Source of the DNA: Luzula sylvatica
Taxonomy: Eukaryota > Streptophyta > Magnoliopsida > Poales > Juncaceae
Direction of reading: 5' to 3'
Assembly (NCBI GenBank): GCA_946800325.1
Contig: OX326957.1
Location: forward strand, 58,250,977-58,314,976
Length of the DNA: 64,000 bases
Shown in pieces: positions 35,164 through 46,231 of the stretch. A program made the translations under genes and the position numbers. Below the pieces are notes generated by a model. It made no database searches, had not been told where the DNA came from, and saw only the letters and a program-made list of their open reading frames with translations. The first letter of the stretch is position 1, and the number at the start of each line of letters is the position of its first letter.

Positions 35164-35952
35164 AAAACTTAAACGTCAGATATTACTTTTTTTGGGGAAT
35201 TTCACACATGTCCTTCCAAAATAGTTAAACTATCAAATATGTCCCTTAAAAAACGATAATATCGTATTTAACCTCTCAAGGTTGAATTTCCATCAAATAT
35301 ATTCAAACCGTCAACATAGTGTTAGATCTGTCAAATTAATGATGATTGTGTTCTAAAAACTAAGAGTAAATTCATTAACAAAATTATATTGGACAAAAAT
35401 ACCCCTACCTTCATCTCTTTTTTTTTCTTTTTTCTTTTTCTGACATTGAAACCCACTCTCCTCCCTATTAATTCTCAATGGATTCGCAATCCACAATAGT
35501 TGATGGATTCGCCATTCACACTACTCATTGACTCATTACCATGATTTTGGGCCAAACTAACGAATGAAGGTAGAGGAGAAAAAGGGTATATTGGTAATTT
35601 TACATCAGTGACGTTAAATTTAATGGAAAAACTAACGAATGAATAAGTTTGACAGCACATAGAGTTCTGGAAGGATAAATATTATATTAATATATTTGGA
35701 GAGACATATTTGATTTAACGTTTTTGGAAGGACATGTGTGAAATTTTCCCTTATTTTTTTTTGGTAGGTAAACAAAATATGGACTTTCAAAGCACGAATA
35801 GGGAGTTATTTTTTAGTTTGAAAAGTCAAAAAAATTCTAGTGAAAGAATGATTAATGATAATATAATCTATAAATTTTTCTTTAATATTTATATTTCTCT
35901 CTTTATGCTGTGGAGCGTAAAACTACTATTAATCCTACTAAAATATTTTAAA

Positions 35953-36223
35953 TGTTATAAATGTGAATGTATAATATGTACAAGTGTGAAAAGGTTATAC
36001 ACTGAGGAAGATGTATGGACATAGAGAGATGCATATTGGAGGTTTTACACTGGAGAGATGTACATTGGAGATTTCACACTGGAACGTTCACATTTGATGA
36101 AAGGATGTTGTGTTCCCTATATAAGGATGATTTGTGTGGTTCATTTGTACAACCAATTTCAGTCTAATAATAAAGACTTTCTCTCTCTACTTTCTTGTGT
36201 TATTTTACCTTCCGTTTATAATA
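35953..36223 (+). repeat. Left LTR of the copia-type element
   Basis: Starts TGTTATAAATGTG and ends TTTATAATA. It contains CCCTATATAAGGAT (TATA box) and AATAAAGAC (poly-A signal-like). It differs from the right LTR at about 15-20 positions, so the insertion is not recent. Confidence 0.85.
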
Positions 36224-39200
36224 CGTTATTAGCACGATGTTCTAACCAACTGAGGTATTAAGGTAAGAATCGAAGGTATGAATAATTATTATTGCTTTCA
36301 CAAGAAAGTTGGTATTTTTTTTTATTGTTCGCCATGTTTAGTATTTATTTTAAGTTTTTTCTTCATGTAATTTATTTGTTTTTGGAATGATATTTTGTGG
36401 TCGAAATTAATCTGTTTTATGCCCAAATTTTGATGGCTTGGTCTTTTGCATATATTTTGAGGGGATGAATTAAGCCAACCAGAAAAAAGAAAATGAAAGG
36501 GTTGGATCGATGAAATTATTTCTCTCCATCTATGTTGTAGGATGTGAAGTCACTGAAGTGCACGTTGATTTTTTTTAAATAGGGCCTCTCCTGCTTAAGG
36601 AAATAGAGAGGATGTTTACCCGTGCAATCCTCTTGTGTTCTCTAATTGTGTTCCTTCTTGGTATTAATAGTATTCAAGAGTGATAAAATAATTAGCATGG
36701 CTCGTCAATTTCGAAGTCAATTTTTGATAAAAGAAAAAGAAGAAGAGATCTCTATTCCATTTATGGCCAGTGATTGGACTTTGCAGTATAAAATCGTGTG
36801 ATATATTAGCCATTTCCAATCTTTCCTTAATTTTAGCGTTATTTTATTTAGTACGCCAGAATTTGTTAATATCGCATTTAATGCGGTTATACACGAAGAT
36901 TTTGTGATTGGTTTAGAAAGAGAACGTTAGAGAGAGAAGAAATGATACTAAATTCTATTATTGTTTGTGAAATGGCGACAATTTTTTACTGAAGTATTCC
37001 AGTTACAGCGATCACAATTTCTAATATAGACTCTTTTATCAAGGGATGCTGAGAAAAAGAGAAGGTTGAGCAATTAAAATAATGAATCGATTTTCTTAAG
37101 AGCATGGAACTCAATTCCTGAATGTATGCAATGTCATATCATTTCTTGCTCTCCATTCGGCATGGCCTCAACCGATTGTAGAGAGAAACATCTTTTAAAT
37201 TGGCCCCTGGTTAGGGTTTGGTCATAAAAGTATTACACGAGAAAATTATCAAAACATAATTATCATGAGTTCGAAATAATATGCTTTGAGATGTGGCTTG
37301 GGGATGATAGTTCCTATCGAACGATGAACTCTATCCAACCTCTTGAAAGAGGGAAAGAAATATAATGAAACCGACAAATTTGTCGATCGAGATTAAGATC
37401 TTGCTAATATAATTAATAAAGAGACGTGTATATAAATTTCGAGAGTGTTTATTTATGATTACTCTAGAAGAGTTGTTTTGATTGGTCTAGAAGAGCCATT
37501 ATTTTGTATTGCTCCAGAATAATTATTCTGTTAATAGAAACAACGTTACTTATTTTTGTGACATGCGGATGTATTAGTCGAATTGAAATCGTGAACTAAG
37601 AGTTCATTTATATAAAATAAAAGCAATGATATGATTTGAAATAATTGATTATGCATAGAAAATGTTTGTCATGATGATGATTAAATTAAGACCAACTATC
37701 GATGATAAATACTCTCCAAATCTCATTATAACTTGTGAGTGGCTTGGAGCCAACAAGTATTCTTTGAAAAGATTAAGTGTTTAGTTGATGTGTCGGTAAC
37801 ACTACCATTCCGAGATGAGTTAAAAATTGTTTGGCATATATATTGGATTGATTTATTATCCAAATATGATATCATGAACATTTGTTTGTTTGAACTAGAA
37901 GTTCAATTGATATGTATAAACCTGAAGTTTAAATGTATACGTAAACTAAAAGTTTACATTCAAGGAAGAAACAATAAATTCAAATATACATGTTGTGTGT
38001 ATATTATCCCCGAAGGATTATATGTTATTTGTTACAACAAAGAGAATTGAAAAACATACTTGAATTGTAGTAAACATTTGATGATAAATATACAAATCCT
38101 TGAAGGAGAGAAAAGAAATAAATAAATAAGATGATCAAACATGAGTGAAATAACTCAAGATATAATATACCATGGAAGTCCCGAAGAACTTCACTAGGTA
38201 TACTTATGACTACATTAGGGGAAAAGAAATAAAAACTGAAAAATTAAGAAATTATAAGGAGTGCATCATTAAATTAGATCCTCGAAGAAATAATAATGAA
38301 CAAGGAGTTCATAGACTATTTATTTGAAATAAATTGCAAATCAATGATTTGATGCAAGAATTTTCAATTTGAAATGCTCATATTTTTAGTAAATATCCTT
38401 TGATAATTTTAAGTTTGATATACGCCAGAAGCGTGATTGATCATGCGGTTCCAACATTATAAATTCAAAGGAATAATAAATAGCACGATAAAAAGTTGGC
38501 ATAATAGAAGTTGTTATTATTTCTAATGAAATAAATTTTCTTTTTGGAAATTAATATTGAAATATTAGTTCGTAGAGGACATAAATAAATGTATAACCAT
38601 TGAAAAGGTTCAGGTACCTGACAACAATGAAATTGTTGAAAATAATGAGATCTCAATATTTTGTCCCTACGTGAAAAAGATGGAATCGAAATGAAACTCT
38701 AGTTATTGAGAAAATTGCATATGCAATTACAATTGATAAAGAAAAACGAGGATCTATAATAAAATCAATTGAAAACTGTCGACAAATACAATTATTGACC
38801 ATAATTGAAATTCACATAATAAAGTGAAGTTGAGAGACCCGAAGTCCGAAAAACACTTTATCAGGGTGATGCATTTTTATTTGTATGTAAAATTTGTTTG
38901 AATGCCCATGAAGGACTCAAAATCTATCATGTATACATTATAATAGATTATTCATATGCTCGTTTGATTATACTATAATAAAAATCCCCGAAGGATTTAG
39001 AATCCATGAAGCATATTATTTAATCTCTCGAGAGATATGCCTGAAGCATATTATATTAAATAACAAAGATCTTTGTATGAATTGAAGTAATCTGAGCGTG
39101 TATGATATAATCATTTTAATGTTAACGATAGACTATATGTCTATATCTATGATCAAATTGATAGATGCGTATTATCGCAAATAAATTATATGTTGATTAT

Positions 39201-39597
39201 GATTATTAGAACCCATGAAGAGGTTTAAAAGACAAATTATGGAAATAACGATTATGTTATTATAAATACAAATATTTGTCATGGATTACAAATATGTTTA
39301 ATATTTTTCGGAATGAATTTTTTATCACGAGTAACTAAGTTTGTCAAACTGCTCGTTTTCAAAATATTTGTATCCATGAGGGGGGACATATGATACGCAA
39401 TGCACTCTTTTTGTCCTTGGTCATGGTTTTGTCTCACCGGGTTTTCATGACAAGGTTTTTAATGAAACATCTTATGTTGATAATAATATTGTACTTTTTT
39501 TCCTTCACCAGGATCTTTTGTCCCATGTGGTTTTATTTGGTAAGGTTTTAACGAGGCAGATTTTTATGCGTACAAAATCAATACATTCAAGGGAGAG

Positions 39598-39868
39598 TGT
39601 TATAAATGTGAATGTATAATATGTACAAGTGTGAAAAGGTTATACACTGAGGAAGATGTATGTACATGGAGAGATGCATATTGGAGGTTTCACACTGGAG
39701 AGATGTACATTGGAGGTTTCAAACTGGAGCGTTCACATTGGATGAAATGGTGTTGTGTTCCCTATATAAGGATGGTTTGTGTGGTTCATTTGTACAGACA
39801 ATTTCAGTCCAATAATAAAGACTTTCTCTCTCTACTTTCTTGTGTTATTTTAACTTCCATTTATAATA
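39598..39868 (+). repeat. Right LTR of the copia-type element
   Basis: Same length and termini as the left LTR, with the TATA box CCCTATATAAGGAT and AATAAAGAC. It directly precedes the TTAAA target duplication. Confidence 0.85.
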
Positions 39869-39959
39869 TTAAACATATTTTTCTCAAATATCCTTGTGTC
39901 ACGTCAGATTTTTAACTCTGTTGAATCATATTTATCTCGGATTTCAAATGCACGGTAAA

Positions 39960-40362
39960 CTTTATTTAATTTTTCCATCTTTCATCTTCTCATTGCATCT
40001 CTTTCTCACATATCTCCTCATTATTTCTCGTCCCTACAGAAGAAGAATGCGGCTCCTTATATTTAGTCCTTTTTCTCCTTCTCTTTCTCTTTCTCCGAAC
40101 ATTATCGGACGCCTCTCACAGTTTTTTTTTGTTTCTCTTCACGGCCGCGAATACACCTTCTCCTTTCTTTTATCGAGTTTCCTCGGAGGATAGTTTCTGC
40201 GGGGATTTTGTCTTCAATTTCCTTCTCGGCTGAACAGAGGATAGTTCCGCAAAGTCTCTTGTATCGATCAGATAAGTGGTTATTCAAACAATTTCAATCA
40301 ATCGGACGCTTGTGGATGTTTGCCCCTGTCCAATACTCGCTATTGTCTTCTCCTTTGTTAAC
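39960..40362 (+). other. Possible 5' leader exon of the AGO-like gene
   Basis: This stretch has the CT-rich, less AT-biased look of a plant 5' UTR and ends ACAAG before GTACAAC, a possible splice donor. The next usable acceptor is TTTCTATAG just before the AGO-like ATG at 42051. AGO1/AGO10 genes often have an intron in the leader. No direct proof of transcription. Confidence 0.3.
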
Positions 40363-40401
40363 AAGGTACAACTTTTACTCAAATTTTTGCAGTGTCTTAG
40401 T

Positions 40402-41757
40402 CAGGCCCGATCCTGTGTTTTTGGAGGCCTGTAGCGAAATCTTGAAACTAGACAATATTTATTTTTTTCCCGTATAAAACTTTTGAAAAAATAAATCACA
40501 CAATTTTTTGAAAATGGGGACATGAACGTAAAACACGAAATAAACAAATCGGAGGGATTAAATGCAAAATAAAACACACTATTTGTAAAACTGAGGAGAA
40601 TTTCGTCGTTAGGGTGAATTGTTAAGGAGAATTTAGCTGAAGTTTATAAACACAAATTTCTAAATCTGAACATTTAAGAAACCAGCAGGGTGTTCTTTGC
40701 TTTTCTCGATTTTTCAAAACAGAAATTTCTAAATCCGAACTTTGAATCCCAGATTATAAACAACCTAAAAACTCGAGAAATCAATCTCCAGTTTCTATTT
40801 CCGGATTTGTTTTCTTATATCCACAAACTCATAATCTATGTTGCGCGGATACTTCAAAAAACGAACCGTACCCGTATCGGATACGGATACGGCACCGATA
40901 CGTATCCGATATGCCACGTGGCGTATCGGACTATTTTAATATATAAATTTGAACCGATACGTATTCGATACGGCACGATACGTTTCCGATACGGCTGGAT
41001 ATGGTTCCGATACGGCGGGATACGGTCCCGATACGGCTGACCATTGTTTTTTGTTTTTTTGCCCAATTTAAAAATACCCAATACTTTTACTATTCAATAG
41101 TATTTTACATCACATATTTTTTATTTTATTTATTCGTAAAATATCCAAATCGATATTACAACCTCTTGATTTTTATAATAATGTAATAAAATTATTTAAA
41201 TATATATTAATTATATTATAATAATATTAAATAATATACATATATAACGTATCATATCCTAGAATTTTCAAGAAATGCCGTATCGCCGTATCCCTATCGT
41301 ATCGGATACGATACTCGTACCCGTATCCGTGCATCATAGCTCATAATTGATATATTGTTTTGTCTATAATTTATAACAATAAACCGAGAACTTAAATCCA
41401 AAATTTAAATTCTAGATTTTGAAATCGAAATATCATATTCCAGATTTGAATGGGTTAAAAATCCAAGAATCTAATTCTCGTCTCTTCCAATGAATCACGA
41501 GACAAAACATGCTTCTTCACAAAAATACATGAATGCCTTCTAGTGCTCGCATGAAAACACACTCCACCGTCTCTCGTGTTCCGCGAGTGAACATAGATCA
41601 CTGTATCGCACGGAAAGGGTGGGGGTTGTGAGGGAATTTATGATTTTATCAAGATACTTTTTTTTCTCGATAAATAAAGCTTCTACGAAATGAAGGCCTC
41701 GCATTTTTGGAGGCCAGTGGCATCCGCCAAACCGGCCAATGGCCAGGGCCGGCCCTG
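40402..41757. mobile_element. hAT-like element with CAGGGCCGGCCC ends, containing a nested MITE
   Basis: Left end CAGGCCCGATCCTG, right end the inverse of CAGGGCCGGCCCTGGCC; inside both ends is a TTTTTGGAGGCC word. The flanking 8-mers are GTCTTAGT (40394-40401) and CTCTTAGT (41758-41765), seven of eight matching. A second hAT-like MITE is inserted at 40836-41339. No transposase frame is visible. Confidence 0.7.
40836..41339. mobile_element. hAT-like MITE, GATACG-rich family, nested copy
   Basis: Starts CTATGTTGCGCGGATACTTC and ends CCGTGCATCATAG. The exact 8-bp duplication CTCATAAT is at 40828-40835 and 41340-41347. Both arms are GATACGG-rich, the core AT-rich. It is inserted within the larger hAT-like element. 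Confidence 0.8.
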
Positions 41758-42050
41758 CTCTTAGTAGAGCAAATTTAATATTGCCTTGAAATTTACTTCG
41801 TAATTTAATATATATTATTGATCAAAGAATAATAATTCCAATTTAATATAGTCTCATACATAGTTTTTTCCATTTTCAGAAATAGGCTATAAAAAATTTA
41901 AAGGCAAAAACTTGTGACGATAATGTGTTCGATGAAATTACTCTAGGAAGTTTCTTCATATTTCGCAAATTTAAAGACAGAACCTTGTGATGAAATTATT
42001 CTAAGAAATTTCTTCATATTTGGATGAAATTACTTCTTGTTTCTATAGAC

Positions 42051-42670
42051 ATGCCTCGTATAAGCAAGGAGGATCCTTCGAAAGGAAAAACACACATGAT
42101 TTCGAAGAAACCTCTTCAGAACAAGAATTACCTGCAGCCTCAGCAGGACGAAATTACCAATTTTCCCTTGCAAGGAAGGAAGAATTGCGCAAACAGGAGA
42201 AGAGGGAGAGGCAAAGGAAAGGCAGTGAAACTCGAGTTAACAGACAATGCTTGTACATGCGGCCCCCCCTGTTTCTGCAAAAGAAATTTCTTTCCAGAAA
42301 CGACCTGGATTTGGTATCGTCGGTACCAAATGCGTCCTCAAAGCAAAACATTTTCTCGCCCAGATTCCCGATAAAGATCTGAACCAATACGATGTGCGTT
42401 TTTTTTTTGAATTTTTCGTTAATTATTGTTTTTTGTTGACGTATTTATTTGGTGTGTTTATTAGGTGAGTATAATACCTGAAGTGAATTATTGAAGGTTG
42501 AATAGGGGCGATAATTTGTGAATTGGTACGGCTTTATAGAGAGTCTGATTTGGGAATGAGATTGCCAGCTTATGATGGCAGAACTAATCTTTACACTGCC
42601 GGCCTTTTGCCCTTTCATTCCAAGGTTTTCATTGTCAAACTCTCTGATGAGGATCCCACTGTACCATCAG
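42051..42670 (+). pseudogene. AGO10/PINHEAD-like Argonaute 5' fragment, frameshifted
   Basis: Only the N-terminal part of a plant Argonaute (small-RNA effector) is present. From ATG 42051 the first frame gives a basic low-complexity start with NRRRGRGKGK. After a slip near 42240-42270 the reading passes through YMRPP in a second frame and RPGFGIVGTKCVLKAKHFLA then IPDKDLNQYD in a third, ending at a normal donor (42393/GT). A second exon from 42465 reads VSIIPEV, shifts, and continues [35 protein letters not shown] to a donor at 42671. No later exons (PAZ, MID, PIWI) follow. ESDLG and the PGFG-GTKC block favour the AGO10 rather than AGO1 lineage. It is flanked by direct repeats (about 41868-41965 and 42692-42790). 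Confidence 0.82.
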
Positions 42671-42691
42671 GTACGCAACATACATATTTTT

Positions 42692-42790
42692 TTTCAATTT
42701 CAGAAAATAGGCTGTAATAAATTTAAAGGCAAAACCTTGTTATGACAAGGTGTTCGATGAAATTACTCTTTGAAGTTTCTTCATATTTCG
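42692..42790. repeat. Direct repeat flanking the AGO-like fragment (right copy)
   Basis: TTTCAGAAAATAGGCTGTAA, AAATTTAAAGGCAAAACC, then GTGTTCGATGAAATTACTCT and GAAGTTTCTTCATATTTCG. The left copy at about 41874-41965 has the same words in the same order. Parts of the left copy repeat once more at 41970-42030. Confidence 0.75.
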
Positions 42791-44053
42791 ATATTCAAAG
42801 ACCAAACTCAATTCATAGCTGTTATACCATTTCTCATGTATTTCCTTTCAATTCATGATTTAGGGTTTAAAACATTATCTGCATTTTTGTTTACTTATTA
42901 AACTACATATTTGATAAACACTAAAATCACAAAATATTTTATAAAAATTTACAATGCATAAATTTATATATTAATAAAATAATCAGAAAAATTAGATTTA
43001 TGAAAATGTTAAAATAGAAAATGATAATGACCTAAATATGATCGCATTTTTCGACGAAGTATCTGAGCCACTTGAGATAATTTCCTGTCCAAACGTGAAG
43101 CTTTTGAGATAAGTTCCGTTCCATCCCCAAAATTTTCCAAAATTTGCAAATCTGTTGTACTCTTGATCTTGATGTTGTATTTGTATTTCAGGTACAAATT
43201 AAATATTTGGATTTACGGTTAATTGATAAATCGTTAATTTTAGAAGCAACTAAATTTGAGCATGTTTTTCCAATAACCAAAAAGGAATAGCTGAAAGTTA
43301 GGAAGATATTGAGCTATAAATAAGTATATTGTTTTGGAAATGAGAGCATATGATTTAGATTTTGAAATTCAAACTAAGAAATTTGGAGATGAATTAAAAA
43401 AAAAGTTTTGAGCAAGTAATTAGACTCTGGTGAATATTTCAACTAACTCTCAAAAGTTAATATATTTTTTTCACTGTCAAGTTTTCATTTGTGATGATTG
43501 TTTGTTTTTGATTTGTGATGATTGTTTGTTTTTTTAAGGAATTTCATTTCTTATCTATGATGATGTATTGAATCGTTAGATTGGCATGAACTAGCTAGCT
43601 AGCTAGCAATTAGCAAGCACAAGTCAATGAACCATGCAATGTGTGACAAAATTGTAAGCATGCATTGTGCCGTATAATTCATACAATGATCCAAAGTTCT
43701 TTTTGATAAAATAGTGATCCAAACTTACTAACAAAAGAGTCCAGATAAGTTTGAAAAATACTTTGTATTAGTCAAATATTTGTCTGTAATAGGCCTAGTA
43801 AATATCAATAAGTAGAAAAACCAGCTCGAGTATGCTCGTGACTACTTGTGCTTAACGTAATTAGTATTTGGACTCAGTGTATTAATATGGCCGATTGCTT
43901 TGAATATACGAAGCTTTTTTTTATTTGTGATGATTTCTTATTTTTTAGGAATTTCATTTTTCATCTATGATTTGTTTTAAAGAATGCCAAGAACATGAAG
44001 ATAATTATGTTTGAAAACTGGACCAAAATATGAAAAACATCAAGCAGATATAT
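42791..44053. other. Intergenic, nothing recognised
   Basis: AT-rich DNA with a short GCTA tetranucleotide run at 43590-43607 and a duplicated TTTTGATTTGTGATGATTG word near 43507-43530. No coding gene, and no further Argonaute exons, could be found. Confidence 0.5.
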
Positions 44054-44068
44054 ACATATACATGGCAG

Positions 44069-45741
44069 CTTTCTTTATAATATGTGGCTTGAGAGGTGTA
44101 GAAGGACATTCACAAATCAAGCCTTCTTAGATTGGCAAGTAGTTGACCATATAATCTATCAATATAAATTAAATCAATTAGTTAATATTTCCAAATTTCA
44201 TAAACATGATGTTTTAAATATTAACAATGAAATAATATCAAATGGAGAGGCATACTACACTAATGAAAATATTTATGCAGGAAATTTAAATCAGGAAAAT
44301 AGACGGGAAGTGGAGCAAGGCAGAAGGATCAATGGAATCGGTACCGGTACCGGTACCAATATATGCATCAGACAGAAGGCTATCAATGAGGAAGATCAAG
44401 GAAGCATAGAAGATAATGGAAGAAGATGTACTGGTATGGTAGTTTATATCGATACCAGGCAAAATAATAATCATGAAGTGAATCAAGGAAGATTAGAAGA
44501 TGAAGGGCAAGAATGTATTGGTATGGGAGTTAATACCGGTACCAGTCAGATTAATAATGGGGAAAACCAAGGGAGAGAAGATGATCAAAGGAGAAAAGAT
44601 ATTGCTAATGGTTCATATACTGGTACTAGTAGTACCGGTACCAATCAAAGCACAAGAAGAAAAGAGTTTCAAAAAATAAATGATGCTAAAAATAATCAAA
44701 TATCTGGTACCAGACCTCAAGCACATAATACCTTACCTGCGCTAATACCAGAGACTAGCCTCAGTACTGAATCAGTCTCACATACTATTCTTAGTACTGA
44801 GGGCATCATATTCAGTACTGATGCTGATAGATCTAAAGAAGGAATGAAGAAAATCAACAAATCGAGAGACAAAAATCAAATAGAAATCAAATCAACAAGA
44901 AAAAGAGATTTTAATGAAAGAGTTTGGTGGTTTAAATCAGATTTAAGTGAAGAAGAGAGATTTCGGTTTCAAAATGAAGCAGATCTAATTGAAAGAAGAG
45001 ATGCAGAAAATCAACAAATAAATCAATTCGATCAAGAGCTTATTACCTTGAAAAGTGTTGTAGAGAGTTTGGAAGATCTTGTTTCCTCAGATCAACCTCC
45101 AGATCTACCTTCTAACACAACACTGTCAGAATCTCGAGATGAGGCCAGTCGGTTGGAATCAATGGAGGATCTAGGGTTCGTATTTGAACCCGATTGAGGA
45201 AGGAGTTAAGAAAGAAGGCTTAGAGGAGTTGAAGAGAAGATCTGTCGATCGTAATGAATGGAGCAGATGGATCAGTTAGCGTTGAGATTGTATTGGCAGC
45301 CATTAGAAGATCTATGAGGCTGTATTGGTGGATTGATGAGGAGAAATCTTCAGATCGCCATGCTTAGGTCTACGACGGCTAAGAAGAAGATCTATGGCGG
45401 CAACGAAGAAGATAAGGGAAACAGGCGAAATAAGGGGTTTCGGGAGAGCGGCAGTTTTAGACCAAGAATTTTATACCTAGGTCAATGTTAACAATCAGGA
45501 AAGGATTTCCTGGATTCATAAGGATCTAGTAGTCCTTAACCGGGAAAGGAAGGATGGATTTCTTTGTGAGGTTTAATTAATAGTTAGAATTAAAGGTTTA
45601 AATGAAGATATTAGGATTAGCTTTTTTAAATTTCTGCTCAAGGCAATTATCTACGAAATTGTAAATTAAACATCATTATTAATGATATTATAAAACAATA
45701 GAAGTAGGACGCAAGAGCCTACTCTATTTTTCTCTAAAAAA
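44069..45741 (+). mobile_element. 5'-truncated LINE (L1-type) with 15-bp target duplication
   Basis: Bounded by the exact direct repeat ACATATACATGGCAG at 44054-44068 and 45742-45756. The plus-strand end is CTCTATTTTTCTCTAAAAAA, a LINE-like A-tail. The left border is the truncation point within ORF2. The body carries one long frame (44082-45197) followed by about 540 bp of 3' UTR. Confidence 0.85.
44082..45197 (+). CDS. LINE ORF2 C-terminal remnant with long acidic tail
   Basis: 371-codon open frame inside the truncated LINE. The first residues MWLERCRRTFTN are the end of the zinc-binding region that follows plant L1 reverse transcriptase (usually IWLERNRR). The rest is not a known domain: a Gly/Thr/Asn-rich middle encoded by repeated GGTACC words, a basic linker (about 275-300), then VWWFKSDLSEEERFRFQ and a predicted coiled coil QELITLKSVVESLEDLV. 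A second LINE copy at 60.06-60.64 kb has the same order, with LWWFRSELNEEE and HTLRRIVSNLEQL. The tail therefore belongs to this LINE family. The native start lies upstream of the truncation, so the ATG here is only the first Met. It is not a host gene. Confidence 0.7.
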   Translation: MWLERCRRTFTNQAFLDWQVVDHIIYQYKLNQLVNISKFHKHDVLNINNEIISNGEAYYTNENIYAGNLNQENRREVEQGRRINGIGTGTGTNICIRQKAINEEDQGSIEDNGRRCTGMVVYIDTRQNNNHEVNQGRLEDEGQECIGMGVNTGTSQINNGENQGREDDQRRKDIANGSYTGTSSTGTNQSTRRKEFQKINDAKNNQISGTRPQAHNTLPALIPETSLSTESVSHTILSTEGIIFSTDADRSKEGMKKINKSRDKNQIEIKSTRKRDFNERVWWFKSDLSEEERFRFQNEADLIERRDAENQQINQFDQELITLKSVVESLEDLVSSDQPPDLPSNTTLSESRDEASRLESMEDLGFVFEPD

Positions 45742-45873
45742 ACATATACATGGCAGCGAAAGAGAAATATGAACTCCAGGAATGTAATTGAAACAATGCA
45801 TCTAAAAAATATTTTCCTACAGGGCAGTATGTTCAGTTTTTGCCAAAAGATATAAACAAGAGTAAATATAATT

Positions 45874-46231
45874 TGTTATGGTATGGAGATTTTTGGAAAT
45901 CCGAGGATTAGGAAATTGGAAAAAAGAAATCTTGAGGAGATAAGAAAGCTCTCTATATATTTTTATTGCCATGATTGAATGGTAATTAAGACAATGGTTA
46001 TTTTTTTGTATTATTTCCTTGTATTGGGTAGAAGTTTAGCTATAAATAGAGGGCTAGACTAGAGTTTTATTCATTCCAACAAGTACAAACAATTGTATTC
46101 TCTATATCTCCAGTATAGTAAAATAGTTTGAGTGTCGACGACCGTGATTTTTCTCTTTCGGGGTTTTCACGTAAAAATACTTGTTTCCGTGTGTTGTTCT
46201 TGCGTGTTTGTTTGCGACGACGATCCTAACA
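45874..46231 (+). mobile_element. Solo LTR (copia-type), 5-bp target duplication
   Basis: Begins TGTTATGGTATGG and ends GATCCTAACA. The 5-bp duplication TAATT is on both sides (45869-45873 and 46232-46236). Internal landmarks are CTATAAATAGAGGGC (TATA box) and the downstream TTTCGGGGTTTTCACG segment. No internal region follows, so it arose by LTR-LTR recombination. Confidence 0.8.

Larger units (their letters stand above)
35953..39868 (+). mobile_element. Ty1/copia-type LTR retrotransposon, complete borders, no gag-pol
   Basis: Two LTRs of 271 bp each (35953-36223 and 39598-39868), bordered by the 5-bp duplication TTAAA (35948-35952 and 39869-39873). After the left LTR comes CGTTATTAGCACGATG at the primer-binding position. 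Before the right LTR is the purine tract TTCAAGGGAGAG. The internal 3.4 kb has only short frames and no recognisable gag, protease, integrase or reverse transcriptase. The final part (39420-39580) keeps the leader-like words CCGGGTTTTC and GGTAAGGTTTTAACGAGGC common before copia polypurine tracts. It is either a non-autonomous element or a very decayed one. Confidence 0.85.
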
